IMG/VR virus record: IMGVR_UViG_3300020175_000038
Coordinates: 1-27,296 of that record
Length of the DNA: 27,296 bases
From: a virus
Reading direction: 5' to 3' (one strand)
Positions 6,034-11,874 of this stretch are shown one piece after another. The translations under genes and the position numbers were made by a program. The notes under the pieces were generated by a model. That model ran no database searches and was not told where the DNA came from. It was given only the letters and a program-made list of their open reading frames with translations. Numbering within the stretch: position 1 is the first letter of the stretch; every line of letters starts with the position of its first letter.

Positions 6034-7347
6034 CTATTTGAATCTACTTGAGCCATGTATCCATATAACAAGAACCCAGCGTTCTCCGCTCGTTACTGGA
6101 GAAACTCTGTGTAGGGCATAGCTCGGAAACAATGAAAATGAACCCTTCTCTTTCACTGCTTGCAGAACTTGACCGTTACAATTAACTTCTAAGTTACCAC
6201 CCTTGTATTTATCACTATCAGTAAGTTGAACTGACACTGAAATCTTACGAGTTGATGAACCGCCAGGACCTACATCGGTATGCCAATCATAGTGTCCTTG
6301 TTCAGATCCTTCGTAATGTAATAACTCTATTCCGTGAGTTATTCCCATAATTTCATATTTGTAATATTCAGCATTTGCAGTAGCAACAGCTCTTGCAACT
6401 TTATCAAAAATCCAAGCGTTTTCTTGTGTATACTGAATTGTATATTTATTCACGTTCCTGACATTAAGTGCAACGGCTCCTTTATCATCGGTACCAACCG
6501 ATGCCTTGTGTGAATAATCATTGCTTGCTAATGCAATGACTTTGTCGCACTCTTCAGGAGTAAACATTACGTCAGGTCTAAAGTCAGAACGGAACGATGA
6601 ATATCCAGGCATGATATTATCATTCATACCGATGGATACGTGATTATGATGCCAGACGCCAATCAGCTTATCATCTACTCCGGGTCTTGCAGCCTGTTGT
6701 TCTTTTTGTGCACCTAAAGTTTTTCTACCATCATATTTGTAATCTTTATGAGGACCATTTGCATCAACGTAATGAAAAAATACTTGAATCTGCCACGTAC
6801 CTTTAAACTTAGGACGCCAATGAGGTAACTCATTGCCCCTGTACATTACAAGATCAAAAACGCCAACGTCTAATGATTCACCAGCAACATCGTTATCATC
6901 TTTGGCAAAAAAGATGGGCCAGATTTTTTGTGATGGATCAAAACCAAGTGTCATTGTACCTGATATTTCACATGATGGTCTGTCGCTGTGACGTTCTAAC
7001 ACTTCACCAGGTCGGTACAATCTTGCATAGGTATAAGTTGGTAAAAGATCAACACCCAAATGACGAGACAATGGTTCAGCTAATCGTTCAAGCAACTCAT
7101 CGAATGCCGGTGCACCATAAACAGAATCTGATAACGGACATTGTTCATCTTTTTCAAGTTTACCTTTCTCGTAAAGATCAAACATATAATCGGTTAGATT
7201 GTTAGCTTCTTCACGCGTTATAACATCAGACAAGTAAACCCATCTTGCTTCTTCAAATCTTTGCGCGACTGGACCAAGCTGTTTAGGTTGAAGTTTGTCT
7301 TTGTTGACCACTATGTCGTGCGACATTGTTGCAAGTAATTCAGCCAT
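6034..7347 (-). CDS. tandem two-domain 2-oxoglutarate/Fe(II) oxygenase, 437 aa
   Basis: Two oxygenase domains lie in one chain. The first (about 30-205) has iron ligands His120 and Asp122 in L-E-R-H-S-D-R-P-S-C-E-I-S, distal His176 in L-P-H-W-R, and ends H-Y-V-D-A-N-G-P. It is paralogous to the separate 228-residue oxygenase. The second (about 250-437) is a classic prolyl-hydroxylase/PKHD-type domain: His356 and Asp358 in H-Y-D-W-H-T-D-V-G, distal His413 in L-H-R-V-S-P-V-T, and the 2-oxoglutarate-binding Arg423 ten residues later (G-E-R-W). The linker at about 215-245 is His/Asn rich. The ATG overlaps the previous stop (TAATG), with GAGAAGGAA as ribosome binding site. Co-transcription with a collagen-like fibre suggests a virion protein as substrate, but DNA, RNA or host proteins cannot be excluded. 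Confidence 0.87.
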   Translation of the reverse strand: MAELLATMSHDIVVNKDKLQPKQLGPVAQRFEEARWVYLSDVITREEANNLTDYMFDLYEKGKLEKDEQCPLSDSVYGAPAFDELLERLAEPLSRHLGVDLLPTYTYARLYRPGEVLERHSDRPSCEISGTMTLGFDPSQKIWPIFFAKDDNDVAGESLDVGVFDLVMYRGNELPHWRPKFKGTWQIQVFFHYVDANGPHKDYKYDGRKTLGAQKEQQAARPGVDDKLIGVWHHNHVSIGMNDNIMPGYSSFRSDFRPDVMFTPEECDKVIALASNDYSHKASVGTDDKGAVALNVRNVNKYTIQYTQENAWIFDKVARAVATANAEYYKYEIMGITHGIELLHYEGSEQGHYDWHTDVGPGGSSTRKISVSVQLTDSDKYKGGNLEVNCNGQVLQAVKEKGSFSLFPSYALHRVSPVTSGERWVLVIWIHGSSRFK

Positions 7348-8297
7348 TATTCCTTCTCATCATTATCATTGTCTTCGCGATGCTCAAGCAATTCAATTTT
7401 TGCTACTTTTGTATCATATGTAATATCGTCTCTGGACTCATGTTCAAAGCCCATGATATTCATTCTTATCTTGTCTACTTCAACAACATCAATAAGTTCT
7501 TCTACTATATGATCGACAAAATCGTAAAGACCTTTTGATGTCCAATCATTGGTCTTTTCCTCTTCTCTCACGTAATCTTTAATCATTCGTTGCATCTTAC
7601 CAGGATTAACGCCAATCTGTTCCATGTATTCCTGTTCACCTTTTGTGATTGAACCAGACTGCCTTACGTCTCTAATACACTGAACAAGACTTCTTTTCAG
7701 GTGAGATTTTGATTCTTCTCTTTCAACGTCTGCTTCAGAGAAGTCAGAAACCTTGCTTTTAAGCTGTTCATACATATCATTAAGAGCAAGAATGTCTTTC
7801 ATAGCTCCTTCAATGATAACCGTACCTTCAGCCATACCTTCTTTCATCTTAGCAAGTTTAATTTTGAGTTTTACTGCTTCCCAATAATCAAGCTGTGTTT
7901 CATCAGCTAGCTTTTCTTCTAGCTTTCTCATTTTCATTTCGCTTTCAACTTGACGCCACTTAGCATCATGGAGAGCTCGTTTCTTACTAGAAACTTCTGC
8001 AGCAATCTGCCTCATGTTTTTCCATGGGCTGTGGTAAGAAAGATTGATATGTTTCCATGTCCACTGAGTGTGACTGTGGTTCCATATATTCTGCAGCTCG
8101 TTTGTATTGACAATTGCTTTGTCAACCATTTGTGCATTTTCTACAAGAGACCTTCCGCCAAAACTTTCTTCTTTGACAGCAAGACCCCTTCCAAGCACTT
8201 TGGAAATTGGAAGACTATATTCTTGGGCTGGTGTTGCAACAATATCTTTTGTTACAGATTCGTATAAAGCTACGTCTTTGGTTTTATCATCACTCAT
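7347..8297 (-). CDS. coiled-coil protein of unknown function, 316 aa
   Basis: I do not recognise a named family. The N-terminal 60 residues are mixed and contain G-R-G-L-A-V-K. A Trp/His-rich block (about 70-95, with I-W-N-H-S-H-T-Q-W-T-W-K-H) follows. The rest is long charged helices with coiled-coil character (about 95-215), and the tail is very acidic (Asp-Asn-Asp-Asn-Asp-Glu near the end). No signal peptide or membrane segment is present. The gene lies between a fibre gene and the tandem oxygenase and shares a base with the oxygenase start. A fibre-assembly chaperone or a virion structural protein would fit its place. The start ATG has only a weak upstream purine stretch. A perfect late promoter sequence lies about 90 bases upstream, inside the neighbouring fibre gene. 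Confidence 0.72.
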   Translation of the reverse strand: MSDDKTKDVALYESVTKDIVATPAQEYSLPISKVLGRGLAVKEESFGGRSLVENAQMVDKAIVNTNELQNIWNHSHTQWTWKHINLSYHSPWKNMRQIAAEVSSKKRALHDAKWRQVESEMKMRKLEEKLADETQLDYWEAVKLKIKLAKMKEGMAEGTVIIEGAMKDILALNDMYEQLKSKVSDFSEADVEREESKSHLKRSLVQCIRDVRQSGSITKGEQEYMEQIGVNPGKMQRMIKDYVREEEKTNDWTSKGLYDFVDHIVEELIDVVEVDKIRMNIMGFEHESRDDITYDTKVAKIELLEHREDNDNDEKE

Positions 8298-8300
8298 AAT

Positions 8301-8939
8301 TTACAATACTCTTATATTGTTAGTTGTTCCTTTAAACTCTTTAATCACTATCACATCACCCGCATCTAGTGGTTCGAGGTTACCTATATTTATATTGTCT
8401 GTTGATGTATAGTCATATGTAGGTGTGAGCTCACTACCGTTTAACGACACGGCAACAAGATTGGTATTAGTATATCCTACAGCTACTTTGGTCTCTCCTC
8501 CCGTTGCAAAATATATACTTGTGTTGCATACTGAGGTTAGTGTAACATCACCAGTAACATTCAAATCACCTTCAACTGTTAGGTTTCCACCTACAGACGT
8601 GTTTCCAGTAACACTTAATGTATTCGATACAGCGAATGATATAGCATTCGCTACTGCAACGTCCTGGAATGTTAATGTACCGTTGCCGTCTGATAATAAT
8701 GCCTGGCCATTCGTACCATCAGATGTAGGAAATGAATAGGCACCGTTGCCAACCGAAAGACCACCAGCGCCAACTGAAAGTGATGCAACGTTTGCACCGA
8801 CTTCAAAAATATGAATTCCGTTAGAAGAATAGAGACGACCGTCTGTTAGGTTAAGAGCTAACTCACCTGTAGATAGATTGGTAGTATTTGGTAATTTTCC
8901 AGCAACACTACTACGTTTGATACGTATTGTCGAAGACAT
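8301..8939 (-). CDS. fibre-like virion protein with Mtd-type N-terminus, 212 aa
   Basis: The N-terminal 45 residues (I-R-I-K-R-S-S-V-A-G, then S-T-G-E-L-A-L-N-L-T-D-G-R-L-Y-S-S-N-G) match the small attachment domain found at the start of many phage fibre proteins and in the major tropism determinant family. The middle has short Gly/Asn/Thr beta repeats such as L-S-V-T-G-N-T-S-V-G-G-N-L-T-V-E-G-D-L (about 107-130), typical of trimeric beta-helical fibres. The C-terminus ends V-I-V-I-K-E-F-K-G-T-T-N-N-I-R-V-L. It is a paralogue of the 443- and 209-residue neighbours. A GAGG ribosome binding site overlaps a palindrome in the leader. The receptor-binding role is inferred. Confidence 0.72.
   Translation of the reverse strand: MSSTIRIKRSSVAGKLPNTTNLSTGELALNLTDGRLYSSNGIHIFEVGANVASLSVGAGGLSVGNGAYSFPTSDGTNGQALLSDGNGTLTFQDVAVANAISFAVSNTLSVTGNTSVGGNLTVEGDLNVTGDVTLTSVCNTSIYFATGGETKVAVGYTNTNLVAVSLNGSELTPTYDYTSTDNINIGNLEPLDAGDVIVIKEFKGTTNNIRVL
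8387..8394 (-). promoter_or_regulatory. possible internal late promoter before the 316-aa coiled-coil gene
   Basis: The minus strand reads a perfect TATAAATA inside the 3' end of the 212-residue fibre gene, 90 bases upstream of the coiled-coil gene's ATG. It could drive the coiled-coil and oxygenase genes separately from the fibres. It could also be chance in AT-rich coding sequence. Confidence 0.45.
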
Positions 8940-8945
8940 TTAAAC

Positions 8946-8999
8946 CTCTATATAGAGACAAAGCCGCTTATATAAGCGGAAGGGGGGCTTTCGCCCCCC
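8946..8999 (-). terminator. three consecutive hairpins between two fibre genes
   Basis: Starting six bases after the 443-residue fibre stop, the minus strand carries three hairpins in a row. The first is a GC-rich hairpin with a GAAA tetraloop (GGGGGGC stem, 8982-8999). The second is a perfect 16-base palindrome, CCGCTTATATAAGCGG (8964-8979). The third is a 12-base palindrome, CTCTATATAGAG (8946-8957), which covers part of the next gene's ribosome binding site. No T run follows the first hairpin, so it may slow polymerase, protect a 3' end or tune translation rather than fully terminate. Confidence 0.6.
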
Positions 9000-9005
9000 A
9001 CTCAA

Positions 9006-10337
9006 TTAGTAAGTGCCACCATCAATCACTGCGTTAAGTGTAGCAGTTGTTGCGCTTCCAAAGTTGATTGTTTGATCTGGTTCTGTTGCTAGATCAGTAA
9101 ACAGAGTATAAGCACCGTCTGTAGCATCTCGAACTAAACCAGTAAACTTTTCAGAACCATCGTTGAATCTTGAGTAGAAACCCATGTCAACTGTGTCTGT
9201 TGTGTTTGTATTGGCGAGCTTCAACATATTGTCGCCAATTGTTACGGTAGTCGAATTGATGTATGTCAGTGTACCATTGACATCAAGATTACCGTTAATA
9301 GTTGTGTTACCAGATACTGTTAAGTTTTCTGAAACTGTTAGGTTGTCGGATACTGTGACGTTGTCTGGTAGGCCAACAGTTACAGCAGCTGTTTCCGAAC
9401 CTGAACCGGTTACTTCAATTTCATTAGCTGTTCCAGTGATTGACGCTACATAATTACCAGTTGTATCTGTACCAAGAGCAACACTATCTGCCGCAATAGT
9501 TGTTGCAATGGACGCTGTGTCGCCTCCATTCGTAAACGTAGCAGAACCAGTGACATCGCCAGTCAATGATACTGTTACAGCAGAAGTCAATGCACTAGCA
9601 GTTGCAGCAGTACCTGACGTATTTGCAGCAATACCATCGTTCAGCCCAACAGTAGGAGTGGCGCCTTCACCTGAATTGTTTGTAAGAACTATATCCTGGC
9701 CAGCGACAAGGCTTCCAACATAATCACCAGTTGTATGCGTTCCGAGAGTTACAGCATTGTCAGCAATGGTATTAGATGTTACTGCATCTGTAGCAATTTT
9801 CTCTGAAGTAATTGAAGCATTGTCAAGTTTTGCCGTTGTTACTGCAAAGTTAGCAAGTGTGTTTGTTGACAACCCAGCTGCAGCAATTTTAGCAGCTGTA
9901 ATCTGAGCATCAGCAATTTTTGCTGTAGTAACTGCACCTGCTGCTAGTGTGTTAGCTCCTAAGCCCTGGTTTGCAATTTTAGCAGCTGTTACAGCACCAT
10001 CTTGGATGGCATCAGTATCAATAGAACCTGCAACAGAACCTGATGTGAGAGTTATAGAGGAATTGGCATTCCTGGTTACAGTTATACCAGTACCGCCCAA
10101 TAATTCAATACTGTCGTTTGATAATGCTTCGTTATCAACCGTTAATGTAACAGCAGCGCCACTGTCAACAGCTGACGATGTTAGGTTGTACTGATCACCT
10201 GATACATTAAAAACATTTGACCCATTGGAGGAAAAGAGTTTCTTATCAGGTATATTGATTGCTAATTCACCAGCCTCTAACGAACCTGGCACGGATCCTG
10301 GAGTTAAACTCCTTTTTAGTTTTATTACTGAGGCCAT
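9006..10337 (-). CDS. repeat-rich tail fibre-like protein, 443 aa
   Basis: The N-terminal attachment-type domain (1-48: V-I-K-L-K-R-S, then E-A-G-E-L-A-I-N-I-P-D-K-K-L-F-S-S-N-G) is paralogous to the 212-residue protein. Next comes a run of ten-residue repeats (about 113-198) of the pattern A-V-T-T-A-K-I-A-D-x. Two copies of a V-x-L-G-T-x-T-T-G-(D/N)-Y-V block follow (near 196 and 290). Beta repeats N-L-T-V-S-x-N-L-T-V-S-G-N-T-T come next. The C-terminal domain is V-T-I-G-D-N-M-L-K-L-A-N onward, with a D-M-G-F-Y-S-R-F segment. This is the architecture of elongated trimeric fibres in marine T4-like phages. AGGTAG lies upstream of the ATG, and a late promoter motif lies 62 bases upstream. Which host structure it binds is unknown. 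Confidence 0.78.
   Translation of the reverse strand: MASVIKLKRSLTPGSVPGSLEAGELAINIPDKKLFSSNGSNVFNVSGDQYNLTSSAVDSGAAVTLTVDNEALSNDSIELLGGTGITVTRNANSSITLTSGSVAGSIDTDAIQDGAVTAAKIANQGLGANTLAAGAVTTAKIADAQITAAKIAAAGLSTNTLANFAVTTAKLDNASITSEKIATDAVTSNTIADNAVTLGTHTTGDYVGSLVAGQDIVLTNNSGEGATPTVGLNDGIAANTSGTAATASALTSAVTVSLTGDVTGSATFTNGGDTASIATTIAADSVALGTDTTGNYVASITGTANEIEVTGSGSETAAVTVGLPDNVTVSDNLTVSENLTVSGNTTINGNLDVNGTLTYINSTTVTIGDNMLKLANTNTTDTVDMGFYSRFNDGSEKFTGLVRDATDGAYTLFTDLATEPDQTINFGSATTATLNAVIDGGTY
9750..10001 (-). repeat. decapeptide repeat array in the 443-aa fibre
   Basis: About eight ten-residue units follow one another (residues about 113-196), with consensus x-x-A-V-T-T-A-K-I-A. Variants include L-S-T-N-T-L-A and S-I-T-S-E-K-I-A. 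DNA copies have diverged, so it is a protein-level repeat of an extended or coiled fibre shaft rather than a recent DNA expansion. Confidence 0.8.
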
Positions 10338-10339
10338 AA

Positions 10340-10561
10340 TTATCTACCTATTACTTTAGTTTTGTGGGAAAATCCTGTGACTTGATTTTTCTTTTTAGTA
10401 TTTATAAGTTCATACTCTTCAAGTTTGCATGTTTTTTCTTTCAACTCTTCCTCCAACATCTTATTTCGAGTAGTTAGAATCATTACTTGTTGCGACAATT
10501 CGCTGATTTTATCTTTTTGTTCTTGTAAAAATAATTCCAATACCCTTTCTTCATCACTCAT
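10340..10561 (-). CDS. small coiled-coil protein, 73 aa
   Basis: This is a 73-residue, highly charged protein. Residues about 3-52 form a continuous heptad-like helix (L-x-L-F-L-Q-E-Q-K-D-K-I-S-E-L-S-Q-Q-V), followed by a basic tail rich in Lys. It lies between two fibre genes with two-base gaps on either side, in the same transcript. No family is recognised. Small coiled-coil proteins in fibre operons are often oligomerisation partners or assembly chaperones, so that is a reasonable but untested guess. A late promoter sequence for the next gene lies within its 3' end. Confidence 0.7.
   Translation of the reverse strand: MSDEERVLELFLQEQKDKISELSQQVMILTTRNKMLEEELKEKTCKLEEYELINTKKKNQVTGFSHKTKVIGR
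10399..10406 (-). promoter_or_regulatory. internal late promoter before the 443-aa fibre gene
   Basis: The minus strand reads a perfect TATAAATA 62 bases upstream of the fibre ATG, within the end of the 73-residue gene. Spacing to the gene is somewhat long but similar promoters precede other genes here. Confidence 0.55.
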
Positions 10562-10563
10562 TA

Positions 10564-11193
10564 TTAAAAATTACCACCATCTAACTTATCAAAGGTTGGT
10601 GTGCCATCGGCTGCTATTTGCATTACTTGGCCTGACGTTCCTGTAACAAAACCCATCACGCTACTATTGGCACCTATCGCAACACCATTCTCAACTAAAG
10701 AACTTCTACCAGTACCACCATACGCTACATCCAGCACGCTAGTCAACACTAAATTTGTAATTGTTGCGTTGCCTGAAACAGTTAGATTTGTTGAGGAAAG
10801 ATTGTTTGTTGACGTATTTCCTGAAAGATCTATATCACCGCCAGATACAGTACCAGTAATAACAGCATTGTTTCCAACAACTAACTGGCCACCTGAAGTG
10901 GATATATTGACATTGCCAATAATGATAGTGTTGGAGCTTACGTAAAGAGAACGCCAGGGTTTAGCAGGAGAACCTAAATCATAAGTGTTTGCTGTTGCAG
11001 GAATAAGATGAGCATCAATGTTGTTAGCAGTAAAGATATCAGAAAATTTGGCAAGACGATAACCACCCGCTTGCGAACCATCGTGAACGCGTAGCGTATC
11101 ATTGGTGGTGTCGACCGTGATCTCACCTTCGAGGCCAGCAAAAGTAGTATGCTCGGCTGCTGTGCCTCTTCTAAACTGTACTGCTGTTGACAT
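10564..11193 (-). CDS. fibre-like virion protein with Mtd-type N-terminus, 209 aa
   Basis: The N-terminus V-Q-F-R-R-G-T-A-A-E-H-T-T-F-A-G, then E-G-E-I-T-V-D-T-T-N-D-T-L-R-V-H-D-G (6-40), is the clearest copy in the window of the attachment domain named after the major tropism determinant. A block Y-D-L-G-S-P-A-K-P-W-R-S-L-Y-V-S (about 71-86) also occurs, slightly changed, in the 1410-residue collagen/PKD protein. Beta-helical repeats (N-L-T-V-S-G-N-A-T-I) and a Y-G-G-T-G-R-S-S motif (about 159-166) follow; G-G-T-G motifs are frequent in T4-like fibres. It is preceded by a GATAAATA late promoter variant. The ribosome binding site is weak, an A-rich run. It is probably a small fibre or fibre-attachment protein. 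Confidence 0.77.
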   Translation of the reverse strand: MSTAVQFRRGTAAEHTTFAGLEGEITVDTTNDTLRVHDGSQAGGYRLAKFSDIFTANNIDAHLIPATANTYDLGSPAKPWRSLYVSSNTIIIGNVNISTSGGQLVVGNNAVITGTVSGGDIDLSGNTSTNNLSSTNLTVSGNATITNLVLTSVLDVAYGGTGRSSLVENGVAIGANSSVMGFVTGTSGQVMQIAADGTPTFDKLDGGNF

Positions 11194-11223
11194 TAGATTT
11201 TCTTTTTTTAAGAATTAATATAC

Positions 11224-11231
11224 TATTTATC
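11224..11231 (-). promoter_or_regulatory. late promoter variant before the 209-aa fibre gene
   Basis: The minus strand reads GATAAATA 31 bases upstream of the ATG, in the only non-coding gap of this area. The same variant precedes gp19. Confidence 0.6.
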
Positions 11232-11240
11232 TTTACAATA

Positions 11241-11873
11241 TTAGCTCAGTGCACCGTAATTCACGTTTACGTCTGCAACGACTGTGACAGAACCATAATC
11301 AAAAGTACCCGAGTCTAACTCACCACCAACACCTGTACCAACACCTTTTGTACCAATATATCTTGCTCCTGATACATAAATTTTCTTACCACTGATACCT
11401 GCTGGAAGATTATCGCCTATAAAATTTAAGACACCACTTTGATAATCAAAAAACCATTGGTCTTCATTACCACTACCAGCAGTAAATATTTGCGTGCCGT
11501 TTGATTGCGGGTCATTAGATCCACCCACATCTATGTAAACTTTCAACTGATATGTTGAACCGAATTCAGGGGGTATCCAATCAGTTGTATTTGTTAACCA
11601 CGTTCTGTTTGCTGTTGCTGTAATATCAGCAGTTGTTTCAACACTCGTGCTTCCTGATGTGTCACTGTATATTTGTACAGTGGATGTGTTGGATGTTGGT
11701 ATAACACCTGGGATCGTATTTGCTTGTTGCCAAACATTGTCTCCTCTGAGAAGCAACGGACTGGCAATACTTTCGTTAGTCGCATTCTTCTCGGAATTAA
11801 TATCAGTTTTGCTGACACCATAACCAAGTTTTTTCCAAAGAAAGTCAATTTTCTGTGCGTCTGAAATTGCCAT
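11241..11873 (-). CDS. virion structural protein of marine T4-like phages, 210 aa
   Basis: The N-terminus is M-A-I-S-D-A-Q-K-I-D-F-L-W-K-K-L-G-Y-G-V-S-K-T-D. A middle block contains R-T-W-L-T-N, then D-W-I-P-P-E-F-G-S-T-Y-Q-L-K-V-Y-I-D (about 89-113). The next block contains W-F-F-D-Y-Q-S-G-V-L-N-F-I-G-D-N-L-P, then Y-V-S-G-A-R-Y-I-G (about 140-174). I recognise this pattern as a conserved virion-associated protein of marine T4-like phages, although no biochemical role is established to my knowledge. It starts one base after the stop of the 1410-residue fibre gene, so the two are probably co-translated and may assemble together. It is mostly beta, with no enzyme motif. A Gly-rich C-terminal part could be flexible. 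Confidence 0.75.
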   Translation of the reverse strand: MAISDAQKIDFLWKKLGYGVSKTDINSEKNATNESIASPLLLRGDNVWQQANTIPGVIPTSNTSTVQIYSDTSGSTSVETTADITATANRTWLTNTTDWIPPEFGSTYQLKVYIDVGGSNDPQSNGTQIFTAGSGNEDQWFFDYQSGVLNFIGDNLPAGISGKKIYVSGARYIGTKGVGTGVGGELDSGTFDYGSVTVVADVNVNYGALS

Positions 11874-11874
11874 C

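Noticed and set aside
8964-8979. 16-base perfect palindrome, considered as an attachment site or operator
   Set aside because: No integrase, repressor or second copy is visible and the surrounding phage is of a lytic type. An RNA hairpin is the simpler reading.
11594-11848. 84-residue minus-strand frame inside the 210-residue virion gene
   Set aside because: It is wholly contained in a better gene in another frame and its Leu/Arg/Gln-rich composition is typical of out-of-frame reading.
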